A DNA stretch of 64,000 nt from Inia geoffrensis (Eukaryota; Chordata; Mammalia; Artiodactyla; Iniidae): assembly GCA_036417435.1 (NCBI GenBank), contig CM070899.1, positions 377,001-441,000 on the forward strand, read 5' to 3'. Positions 35,318 through 45,577 of the stretch are shown piece after piece. The position numbers and the translations under genes are program-made. The notes beneath the pieces are model-generated. The model was given only the letters and a program-made list of their open reading frames with translations. It was not told the origin of the DNA and made no database searches. Within the stretch, counting starts at the first letter, position 1; every line of letters begins with the position of its first letter.

Positions 35318-35395
35318 CTGACTCACTTGGTTGTACACCTGAAACTACTATAACATTGTAAATCAACTATATTCCAATAAAAATTAAACAAAAAT
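33629..35395 (+). mobile_element. Older L1, 5'-truncated, plus strand
   Basis: Begins abruptly in ORF2 after the RT core (TGATGAAAGAAATCAAAGAC). It runs through the C-terminal domain and 3' UTR, with a TA repeat at 35265-35316, to CCAATAAAAATTAAAC near 35395. It abuts the minus-strand L1 head to head at 33628/33629. Multiple frameshifts. Confidence 0.85.
35265..35316. repeat. (TA)n microsatellite
   Basis: About 26 uninterrupted TA units inside the old L1 3' UTR. Confidence 0.95.
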
Positions 35396-35739
35396 AGTGT
35401 AATCACTAATTCCAATTAGCAGCTGTTCAAAAATGAAATAAAAAACTAAGTTGCCATTATCGATATATAACCATCTGAGTCCTTAGAAAAATATAATGAT
35501 AAATATATGTAAGTACATAATAATAGTAACAATAACAATAAATTCATAAGAAATTTTGAGCTCTTAGTCAAACACTTTGGGTGGAAACTGTCCACTCTCT
35601 AAGGTCATCAGCTGGTTCTGAAGGCCTTACACCAACAGTTTTCTAGCAAAGATCAGAGCCTCTACAACATCCATGAGAATCTTCAGTCTGAGGGGCTCAC
35701 CTGGGGAGCCTTCCAACTGTGTGGAATTATGAATTGATT

Positions 35740-36105
35740 CCTTAGTTACTGTGATCAGTTCAGTGTTTTTTTCCCCAAAAATACACATGCTGAAACCCAA
35801 TGCCCAACATGATGGTATTGGGAGAAGTGCACTTGGGGAAGGGCTTAGGTCAGGAGGGTGGAGACCTTCTGAATGGGATCAGTGCCTTGTAAAGAGGACA
35901 GGGAAAGCTCCCTGTCCCATCGCACCAGGCGAGGTATCAGGGGAAAGTCAGCCATCTAGGTAGCAGTTTCTCTCCAGGAATCATGTCTTCCAGACCCTGA
36001 TCTTAGGCTTCCCAGACTACAGAAATATGAGATTTAAATGTATATGGTTATAACCCACCCAGTCTATGGTACGTTGTTTGTGGAGCCAAATGGACTAAGA
36101 CAGCT
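35740..36105 (+). mobile_element. MaLR/ERVL-type LTR
   Basis: Recognisable LTR phrases in order: CATGCTGAAACCCAATGCCC, GGTGGAGACCTTCTGAATGG, AAGCTCCCTGTCCC, TTAGGCTTCCCAGACTACAG, CCACCCAGTCTATGGTACG and GGACTAAGACAG. The subfamily is not assigned. Confidence 0.65.
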
Positions 36106-36720
36106 GTGAAACAAATACCCAAATGTCCACACTCAGGAGGCTCACAGCTGTGTTTGTTGTTAAAAGTACCTGATATGGTCCCTCAGTGAGGTTCAACGGC
36201 AGTTTTTCTCTGATGTCTCTTTCAATAGATAGAATTAACTGGTTGAATATCCTAGAAGGCTATTGATTAGATGTAGTGAGCAGGCAGCCTTTGTCTTGGT
36301 GCAAGGAGTGGATGTTATACATGAATCCTTTCCATTATCTTGTGTGTCCGACTGCAATAGGGCAGGGATAGTATTGCAGGGACATGTCTCTAAATGCATG
36401 GTCCTTCCAGTTACCACCTCACACGGCGAAAATTGATTTTTCTTTGAGGTACTTGATAATGATGTCACTAGTGCTAAGGGGGGACCTTTGGCCAAGTTTT
36501 GGAAATTTTGGATAATTTTAATTTAGGGAGCTACGTTTTCAACCTTTCCAGAAGACTGTGGATGGTGATGACTGTGTAGTACTGAGTCATAGTGACACCT
36601 TACAGGGTTGTTTTATAAAGATTCCTGTAAGGTGAGCACCTCAGTCACTTGGTATGAATGTTGCCACACCACAAGTGGAACACAGATTCAAGAATCGTTC
36701 TATGAACTCTAAGGGCTGTA
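36106..36720 (-). pseudogene. Endogenous retrovirus pol relic: integrase region
   Basis: Reading the minus strand gives fragments typical of the core and C-terminal part of a gammaretrovirus-type (class I ERV) integrase. An open piece of 86 codons lies at 36235-36495, with related pieces in other frames on either side. The frame is interrupted by stops and frameshifts and has no env after it, so it is dead. The assignment comes from motif order only. Confidence 0.55.
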
Positions 36721-37095
36721 GCCTTCTGGCAAGGAATTACTTCAAGAAAGCCAGAAATTAGACATAAAATAAATAAAATATATTCAAATTCCAGACTCTA
36801 GAAGCTGAGTTAAACCCATCTCAGTGTGTCCAAAGGACCCTAGAGGATTGTTTCTGTGTGCCTCCTTTGCAATTTCACAGGATTTCATTGTTGGCTGCTT
36901 ACACAGAACTGAGAAATTACCTTAGCTGTATTTTTTATGAATTTTGTGGGGGTTTTTTTGTTTATTTGTTTGTTTTTAGTTTCCACATGTGTTGATTTAA
37001 GATAGTCACCAATTTGTCTGTATTGAATTCACACTCCTTCAGATGGGACATGTCCCCATCACCCCTGACTCAAGAGGGGACTGGAACCCACTGTC

Positions 37096-37800
37096 ATCTG
37101 ATTGAAACAGCTAACCTGGTGTCAGGACTCTCTGGAGATCAGGTTCTATTGTCCCATCTCGGAAAGAATTCAGCCAGAGGCAAAACTATAGGCAAAGTCT
37201 GAGTTAATTAGCATAGGATGCTTGTGAGAGATACAAGTGGGCAGCCAAGTCCAGAGAACAAAGAGGGCCACATTTCTTTTTCTTTTGTGGTACACGGGCC
37301 ACTCACTGTTGTGGCCTCTCCCGTTGTGGAGCACAGGCTCCGGATGTGCAGGCTCAGCGGCCATGGCTCAAGGGCCCAGCTGCTCCGCAGCATGTGGGAT
37401 CTTCCCGGACTGGGGCACGAACCCTTGTCCTCTGCATCGACAGGCGGACTCTCAACCACTGCGCCACCAGGGAAGCCCGAGGGCCACATTTTTATAATCA
37501 ATGAAAAAGTGGGAGGGGTGAAGAAAACCTTCTTTGTCATCGTTGGGTAGACATCAAGTCTTACATCACCAATTCCTCCTTTAACCCTGTATGGTTTAAC
37601 CCGGAAGGTCATGACACTATTTAAATCATATGTATATTAGCAGAAAGGTGGCAACATATACTAAAATATGGTAATTCGCCTCAGGTTCCTGTATAATGTC
37701 CCCTCTCACTTATAGTTCTGTCCTGGCTACATGCAGAAATGCTACTCTTCAAGGATTATTAACTCCCTGCCTTCAAGTAACAAGAGTCAGACCACACGTC
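37096..37800 (-). mobile_element. Possible retroviral LTR or internal fragment, split by a SINE
   Basis: The composition and phrases around 37105-37262 and 37479-37620 resemble class I ERV LTR sequence in reverse and lie between the RNase H-like and integrase-like relics. I could not find clear LTR ends, so this is tentative. Confidence 0.3.
37276..37478 (-). mobile_element. CHR-type tRNA-derived SINE, minus strand
   Basis: The complement contains the tRNA-derived head (CCCTGGTGGCGCAGTGGTTG) and the body typical of cetartiodactyl CHR SINEs, with the poly-A on the left as a T-rich run. A perfect 13-base target-site duplication GAGGGCCACATTT flanks it at 37263-37275 and 37479-37491. Confidence 0.9.
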
Positions 37801-38226
37801 TATTGTCTTGTGTTTTAACTATCAGGATTTGTGGCTTGAGTGTGCCTGGCACTTGGATGCACCTGGTCTTCCTTCTAGGTAGAGTAGATTGTTGCTTGGT
37901 TACTGGAGTCTTTTCTTGAGTGATCATTAGCTTACAGAAGTCTCCCAAACTCCTATAATTCCCTTTCTGTCTTTAATCCCCTCGTGAGATTTCTAAACTA
38001 ATTGTTCAATTATCCTACTCTATGCCTATCAGTACCATGTAGAGAAGATTAATAGAGAAGTTTAACTTATATTTATTTGAAAATAACTGATGTCACAAAA
38101 TGTGAGATTGCAGATTATCTGAATGAAGTTGCTAACTTGAATTTTTCTATTATTTTTTACATAAAATCAATTTCTTATTTAAGACTGTATATCTTATGAC
38201 TTTCTTGGATGCCTCCAGAATTATTA

Positions 38227-38347
38227 TTTTTTTTTTTGCCACACTGCATGGCTTGTGGGATCTTAGTTCCCCAACCAGGAATCAAACCCAGGCCCTCGGC
38301 AGTGAGAGCGCAGGGTCCTAACCACTGAACCACCAGGGAATTCCCAG
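38227..38347 (-). mobile_element. Short tRNA-derived SINE, minus strand
   Basis: A T run at 38227-38237 is followed by GCCACACTGCATGGCTTGTG and ends CCACCAGGGAATTCCC. This is a second cetartiodactyl SINE subtype, shorter than the one at 37276. Flanks CCAGAATTATT and CCAGAGATTTAT are only a rough duplication. Confidence 0.8.
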
Positions 38348-38499
38348 AGATTTATCTTTCAGGGTCTAGAAAAGTGAGAACCAGGTTAAGGCCACTCTTG
38401 GGTAAATGATCTGCTACAGGATTATCTACAGCTTTCATAGTATTTAATTTTGCGCTGTCTTCCCCTTTATATGCCAGGTCTCTAGGGTATAGGGCTGTC

Positions 38500-38770
38500 T
38501 AAAAGTTCCTTACCTTGTTGTTCATCTGATGATGTTTCCAGCAGATGTGAGACGACACCCTGCTTTGTTTTCAAAACAATCCAATACCTTGCGCTACTCC
38601 CCAAACCTATGTGTTTATTCTCTGGTCTTCGCCAATTGACAAGCTCTAGTAACTGCAGTAACTTCTATCATTTGGGTGGATTTTACATCAGATAGAGGAA
38701 TATCTTCCAAAGAAAAGATTTTGCTAGTAATACTAATTCCTGGTTAATAATCTCAGTTTTAATTTTGAGC
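38500..38770 (-). pseudogene. Endogenous retrovirus pol relic: RNase H-like region
   Basis: Minus-strand translation gives broken fragments in the style of a retroviral RNase H. Order and strand agree with the integrase relic at 36106-36720, so both probably come from one provirus. Many stops. Confidence 0.4.
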
Positions 38771-41189
38771 TATGGTCCATGGAAACATTACACCAGGTCA
38801 AGGTTATCAGTGAGAGAGCCTCTAACACATCTAAGGGATGTACAGGATTTTCCCTGCTGAAGATGAAACCATTGTGAGCACCATCTTGGTGGTCAGCCGT
38901 GTCTCATGACAGTCTAATGCAACAAACACCAGCTTTGAGCTCAGTGGAACTTAGTGATTTTCAAATCACTTTTTATCTTAATGGCTTTAGGTAATTATGT
39001 GAGGCTATTTCAGCAGATAGTGTAGGAAGACAGATTGAACTGAGTAAACAATGAGGAACATCACAAACTAATGAAACAAGAGCTCAGATGTGAGTGTTTC
39101 CAGGCTTGGGGGATTCAACAGTTCATGTACCCAAGAGGGGGCTTGAACAATCTTCCTCATGGAACACGCACATGTCAGCTTCACCCCCAGCTGACCCACA
39201 TCCCGTATGGAGGTGGTGACAGCATTCCCAAGGCCACATGCAGACATGGAAAGGGACTGGGGGTAGGGGGATGACTCCTCCCCTAAATTAGCTCCTCGGG
39301 AACCAGGGGTGCCCCATAAGACACTCTCTCCTGCCTTCTGAGTAGAACTTTGTCACCAGGGACATGACCAGCTGCTCACCTATTGTACTTTTTGAATTCC
39401 AGCCTTTTGGGGAGAGGTTTGGAATCTGAGACTTTTACGAAAGAGTCTTGCTGTGTTCTTCATCCCTGTCTTCCTATGTTCCGTTATGTCTGTCCAGGAT
39501 CCTCTTACACTTAGTGACATTAGATTCCTCCTTTTACTAACAGGTCAAAGATGACCTCTGTTGGTACTTCTGGTTTCTGCATCAACAGGTAACACGTTTG
39601 GAAATGGTCATTTCCACCCTTAAAGCAAGACAATTCTGAATAAACTGAACACGAATAATCTCCCTGAGCCTAACGGAGTCCTGACACCGCAGGGGAAATC
39701 CCCACGCCACACCTAGACAGGTGGGTACGTGCAGAATCCAGGTGAGATCTGCCTACCTGGGAGAGAAGCTGCTGGGGGGGCGCCTACTGTTGGATAGTTA
39801 TGCATGTCTGTAGGGCCAGGGTGGACCAGTGTGAGGATGAGAATTTCTGGGGTCCACACTCCATAATTTGTGGGATTTAACCCCAGAAGCATGCAAGTGC
39901 TCACAGTAAGGATCCATATTTATCCCTTCATGACATCTGATAGGGGGAAGCAAAGACTAACAACTGAGAAATATTGAAACATACCCAGAACTTACGTCAG
40001 GCAGACCCTCCAGAGGAAGAACTATTCCACAAGCTCCTCCTAGGAGGTGAGTAGGAATTCTTGTCCTCTCCAGACGCAGGGAGGGGGCACAGCTATCAGG
40101 TTAAGAGATTAAAAAGGAATAGACAGGGGACACTGCAGCCTGGGAGGGAGTAGGGGCAGGGGATGAGCCACAACACTGGAGACCCTTATGGAGGTCACAG
40201 CCCAGACCCAGTTCCACTGAACCACAGGTATTAAACCTTAACGATGTAGAAAAGCCCCCTCCCCACACATGACCTCCACCCCAGTGTCCTGGCAGTGGAT
40301 TAACACTGAAAGATCCACGATGTGCAGACTCTCTCTGGGGAGGGGAACTAGTGATGCACCGAGACCACATCCAGGGCATCAGAGCACTGGGGCTTTGGTA
40401 CCTACAGCTGGGAGACCAGGCTCAGAGCACCTCACTCCTGGACCTCAGATTCCACTCTCGCTTGTGGCCTGATGGTCATGGCCGAAACCTCTGTCCTGCT
40501 CTTGGGTATTTGATATGTTCAGGAATACCTATGAAGACTTCACCAGAGACTCAGAACCAGAAAGGGAAGCAGGTTTGTCACAGGGACTTGGTAGAGTGGA
40601 CGTGGTTGACTAAGTACTGGGCCTGTCTCCCCATCGGATGCCAGGTCCTGAGGTCCTCGGGGCAGGTGGTCAGGAGTGGAGGTGACCAGCAGGATGGAGC
40701 CCGAGGATGGAGGTACCTGTGGCCGTCCTGGTGAAGAGGTGCCCTGCCAGGGTACAACTCACACAGCCGACCTAGCTCACCTGCCCAGCACTGCCCCCTC
40801 ATGCAGGTGACCCCACAGAGGAGCATCACATGAGCCGGGTGACAGGGGCTCTGCCTTCTCCTCCTTCGACCTCTCAGGGGTCTCCCCTCCACAGGTGCGG
40901 TCACTAGGGGACCCCCAGCTGCACTGCTTTGAGTTGTCCAGGGGGTGACTGCACTGGTTTCTGACAATGTGGGGCAAAGTCTTGTCCCTTCTTATGGGGC
41001 CCCTGCAGGGTTCCAGGTGCTGCAGAAACAGGTAAACCCACTGTGTGCACCTTTCTTTGTCTACATGCATTTGTTCTGTTTGTCAAATCAAGTCACACAC
41101 CTAAGCTTAGTGCCAGTGGGAGGGGCACCACCCCTGTGCTAGATTCAGGGAAGAAAGAGAAATTTGGGATCATTGCTGCCAACATCAGG

Positions 41190-41190
<1 letters not shown>
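38771..41190. other. Unassigned intergenic DNA
   Basis: About 2.4 kb, becoming GC-richer after 40000. I searched both strands for V exons, RSSs and splice-flanked frames and found none I would defend. The open frames (for example 40351-40734) show no protein features. Confidence 0.55.

Positions 41191-41231
<41 letters not shown>
41191..41231. repeat. (TG)n microsatellite
   Basis: About 20 TG units directly upstream of the decayed IGHV3 exon. It appears to occupy the place of the first V codons. Confidence 0.95.
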
Positions 41232-41235
<4 letters not shown>

Positions 41236-41567
41236 GGAATAGTAGAGGGGGAGTGGGCATTGAGCCCCATGATTTCTATGCTCAGCTATTCTCTGACACA
41301 ATATTAGATCATAGGAGCCTCCAGGAGATGAGAGGCCCCCGAAGTCCTTGAGAGTGTCTGGACTCACTATAAATGTCAACTGCGTCAGTGCATCCACAGA
41401 TCCAGGGAAGGGGCTCCCTGGTGTTTTCATAAAATTCTTGTTTGGGGTCTCCCTACCGAGTATGTGGATTTATTGAGGCTATTTCTAGAGATGATTAAAC
41501 ATAATATGTTGGCTCTAAAAGAATATTCTGAAGGCAGAAAACAGCCATTTAATACTGGACTAGAGAC
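41232..41567 (+). pseudogene. Decayed IGHV3-like V exon
   Basis: Piecewise matches to a clan III V exon appear in the right order. There is an FR1-like stretch near 41236-41265. An FR2 match runs AATGTCAACTGCGTCAG...CCAGGGAAGGGGCT at about 41372-41412. An FR3 match includes TCTAGAGATGATT (about 41483-41495). The end reads AATACTGGACTAGAGAC (41551-41567), where TACTGTACTAGAGAC would be expected. The conserved Trp codon (TGG to TGC) and second Cys codon (TGT to TGG) are both lost, and no RSS heptamer remains. No leader exon was found. The downstream flank is better conserved than the exon. Confidence 0.65.
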
Positions 41568-41732
41568 GAACTGCCCTGTGAGCCCAGGCAGGATCCTCCC
41601 CTGCAGGGTATGCGCTGGGCTGCAGGGGGCGCTCACGACCACCCAGCACAGGGCTGCAGCCCAGGCGCGGGTGCAGAGGGGACGGGGGAGGGGTTTGCTC
41701 TCAGCAGCTGAGTCTCCTCTTTTCAATTAAAA
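41568..41732 (+). other. 3' flank of the decayed IGHV3 with CTCF-like motif
   Basis: TGTGAGCCCAGGCAGGATCC keeps the spacer-end and nonamer layout of a V-RSS in degenerate form. CTGCAGGGGGCGCTC at 41620-41634 is a CTCF-like core in the same orientation as at the intact V genes. Confidence 0.5.
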
Positions 41733-41759
41733 CAATAATTAGGTTCACACCCGGCTCGA

Positions 41760-41790
<31 letters not shown>

Positions 41791-42276
41791 GCGGCCACTG
41801 ACTCCTGGGACGCGGACACGTTCTCCGTGGAAGACCCGGTGCGGAAGGTGGGGGGCGGCGGCACCGCTGGCGGGGACCGCTGGGAAGGCGAGGACGAGGA
41901 TGTCAAGCTAGAAGAACCTGAAGAACGTAGAGTGCTAACACCAGAGCAGTTAGCAGATCAACTGCGGCTAAAGAAATTACAGGAAGAGTCAGACCTCGAA
42001 GTAGCCAAGAAACTTTTGGTCTTAATAGTACAGTTTATGGAATAGATGCTATGAACCCATCTTCAAGAGATGCCTTCACAGAGTTTGGAGCGTTACTGAA
42101 AGATAAAATTACACAATATGAAAAATCACTATATTATGCCAGTTTTCTGGAAGCCTTAGCTTGAGATGTGTGTATTTCATTGGAAATTGATGACTTGAAA
42201 AAGATTACCGATTCGTTGACTGTACTTTGTGGTGGAAACAGAAGCAAGAAAAGCAAAGCCAAAATGAAGAAGAAAG

Positions 42277-44626
42277 GGGGGGGGGGGCTGGGAAGATGGC
42301 GGAAAAGTAAGACGCGGAGATCACCTTCCTCCCCACAGATACACCAGAAATACATCTACACGTGGAATTGCTCCTACAGAACACCTACTGAACGCTGGCA
42401 AAAGACCTCAGACCTCCCAAAAGGCAAGAAACTCCCCACGTACCTGGGTAGGGCAAAAGAAAAAAAGAAAAAACAGAGACAAAAGAATAGGGACGGGACC
42501 TGCACCAGTGGGAGGGAGCTGTGGAGGAGGAGAAGTCTCCACACACTAGGAAGCCCCTTCACGGGCAGAGACTGCGGGAGGCGGAGGGGGGAGCTTCGGA
42601 GCCGCAGAGGAGAGCACAGCAACAGGGGTGCGGAGGGGAAAGCGGAGAGACTCCCGCACAGAGGATCCGTGCCGACCGGCACTCACCAGCCCGAGAGGCT
42701 TGTCGGCTCACCCGCCGGGGCGGGCGGGGCTGCGAGCTAAGCCTCGGGTTTCGGTTTCAGACGGAGCGCAGGGAAAGGACTGGGGTTGGCGGCTTGAACA
42801 TAGCCTGAAGGGGGTTAGTGCACCACGGCTAGCCGGGAGGGAGTCCGGGGAAAAGTCTGCACCTGCCAAAGAGGCAAGAGACTTTTGCTTCCCTCTTTGT
42901 TTCCTGGTGCGCGAGGAGAAGAGGCTTAAGAGCGCTGCTTTAAGGAGCTCCAGAGACCAGCGCGAGCCGCGGCTGAAAGCGCGGTCCCCAGAGACCGGCG
43001 GGAGACGCTAAGGCTGCTGCTGCCGCCACCAAGGGGCCTGTGTACGAGCACAGGTCACTATCCACACCCCTCTTCCGCGGAGCCTGCGCAGCCCGCCACT
43101 GCCAGGTTCCCGGGATCCAGTGACATCTTCCCAGGGAGAACACACGGCGGGCCTCAGGCTGGTGCAGCGTCACGCCGGCCTCTGCCGCCGCAGGCCCGCC
43201 CCGCACGCCGTGCCCCTCTCTCCCCCGGCCTGAGTGAGCCCGAGCCCCCGAATCAGCGGCTCCTTTAACCCCGTCCTGTCTGAGCGGAAAAACAGACGCC
43301 CTCCAGCGACCTACACGCAGAGGTGGGGCCACATCCAAAGCTGAGCCCCTGGGAGCTGTGCGAACAAAGAAGAGAAAGGGAAATCTCTCCCAGCAGCCTC
43401 AGAAGCCGCGGATTAAAGCTCCACAATCAGCTTGATGTACCTGCCTCTGTGGAATACATGAATAGACAGTGAATCATCCCAAATTGAGGTGGTGGACTTC
43501 GAATGCAAGATCTATGATTTTTTCCCCTTTTCCTCTTTTTGTGAATGTGTATGTGTATGCTTCTCTTTGAGATCTTGTCTGTATATCTTTGCTTCCACCA
43601 TTTGTCCTAGGGTTCTATCCGTCCATTGTTTTTTCTTTTTTTAAAATTTTTTTCTTAATAATTAATTTTAAATTTAATAATTCTATTATACTTTACCTTC
43701 TTTCTTTCTTTCTTTCCTTCCTTCCCTCCTTTAGACAACGAATCATCCCAAATTGAGGAGGTGGTCTTTGAAAGCAAGATTTATGATTTTTTCCCCGTTA
43801 CCTCTTTTCATGAGCGTGTATGTGTAAGCTTCTGTGTAAGATTTTGTCTGTATAGTGTGGCTTCCACCATTTCTCCTAAGGTTCTATCCGTCCCCCCCCC
43901 TTTTTTTCCCCTAAATAATTATGTTTTAATTCAATAACTTTATTATACTTTACTTCATTCTATTTTACTGTATCTACTTTCTGTCTTTTTTCCTTCCTTC
44001 CCTCCTTCCTTCCTTCCCCCCTCCCTCCCTCCCTCCTTTCTTTCCTTCTTTTCTTCTTTCTTTCTTTCTTTCTTTCTTCCTTCCTACTTCTACTAATTCT
44101 CTCTACTTTCTCTCCCTTTTAATCTGAGCTGTGTGGATGAAAGGCTCTTGCTGCTCCTGCCAGGAATCAGGACTCTGCCTCTGAGGGGGGAGAGCCAACT
44201 TCAGGACACTGGTCCACAAGAGACCTTCCAGCTCCACATAATATCAAATGGCGAAAATCTCCCAGAGATCTCCATCTTAACACCAGCACCCAGCTTCATT
44301 CAACGACCAGCAAGATACAGTGCTGGACAACCTATGCCAAACGACCAGCAGAACAGAAACACAACCCCACCCATTAGCAGAGAGGCTGCCTAAAATCATA
44401 ATAAGTCCACAGACACCCCAAAACACACCACCAGACATGGACATGCCCACTAGAGAGACAAGATCCAGCCTCATCCACCACAACACAGTCACTAGCCCCC
44501 TCCACCAGGAAGCATACACAACCCACTAGACCAACCTTAGCCACTGGAGACAGACATCAAAAACAACGGGAACTACGAACCTGCAGCCTGCAAAAAGGAG
44601 ACCCCAAACACAGCAAGATAAGCAAA
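42277..44626 (+). promoter_or_regulatory. L1 no. 2 5' UTR / internal promoter region
   Basis: Carries the L1 5' start missing from L1 no. 1, including a pyrimidine-rich stretch and acceptor-like CCCCACAG (AG at 42337-42338). A CpG-rich part follows (about 42500-43400), then long pyrimidine-rich microsatellites (43696-43733 and 43982-44090). Open frames in it have no protein features. Confidence 0.8.
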
Positions 44627-45519
44627 ATGAGAAGACAGAAAAACACACAGCAGATGAAGGAGCAAGATAAAAATGCACCAGACCTAACAAATGAAGAGGC
44701 AATAGGCAGTCTACCTGAAAAAGAATTCAGAATAATGATAGTAAAGATGATCCAAAATCTTGGAAATAGAATGGACAAAATGCAAGAAACAATTAACAAG
44801 GACCTAGAAGAAATAAAGATGAAACAAGCAATGATGAACAACACAATAAATGAAATTAAAAGTACTCTAGTTGGGATCAATAGCAGAATAACTGAGGCAG
44901 AAGAATGGATAAGTGACCTGGAAGATAAAATAGTGGAAATAGTACTGCAGAGCAGAATAAAGAAAAACGAATGAAAAGAACTGAGGACAGTCTCAGAGAC
45001 CTCTGGGACAACATTAAACGCACCAACATTCGAATTATATGGGTTCCATAGGATGAAGAGAAAAAGAAAGGGACTGAGAAAATACTTGAAGAGATTATAG
45101 TTGAAAACTTCCCTAATATGGGAAAGGAAATAGTTAACCAAGTCCAGGAAGCAGAGAGAGTCCCATACGGGATAAACCCAAGGAGAAATATGCCAAGACA
45201 CATATTAATCAAACTGTCAAAAATTAAATACAAAGAAAGCATATTAAAAGCAGCAAGGGAAAAACAACAAAAAACACACAAGGGAATCCCCATAAGGTTA
45301 ACAGCTGATCTCTCAGCAGAAACTCTGCAAGCCAGAAGGGAGTGGCAGGACATATTGAAAGTGATGAAGGAGAAAAACCTACAACCAAGATTACTTTACC
45401 CAGCAAGGATCTCATTCAGATTTGATGGAGAAATTAAAACCTTTACAGACAAGCAAAAGCTGAGAGAGTTCAGCACCACCAAACCAGCTTTACAACAACT
45501 GCTAAAGGAACTTCTCTAG
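44627..45519 (+). pseudogene. L1 no. 2 ORF1, one frameshift
   Basis: Starts MRRQKNTQQMKEQ and ends QQLLKELL, the full ORF1p span of about 297 codons with coiled coil, RRM-like domain and C-terminal domain. A one-base deletion at about 44941 (ATAGTACTG for ATAGCTACTG in L1 no. 1) throws the frame after EIV. The second part is open again from 45118. Apart from this the protein is complete, so it shows what L1 no. 1 lost. Confidence 0.92.
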
Positions 45520-45577
45520 ACAAGAAACACAAGAGAAGGAAAAGACCTATAACAACGAACCCAAAACAATTTAGAAA

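Noticed and set aside
40578..40967. Minus-strand 129-codon frame in GC-rich DNA
   Set aside because: No recognisable domain, no splice sites in register and no counterpart elsewhere in the window.
42168..42740. 190-codon frame joining EIF3J-like residues to other sequence
   Set aside because: It is the EIF3J pseudogene running by chance into the L1 5' UTR. The L1 insertion made the join and no fusion gene is supported.
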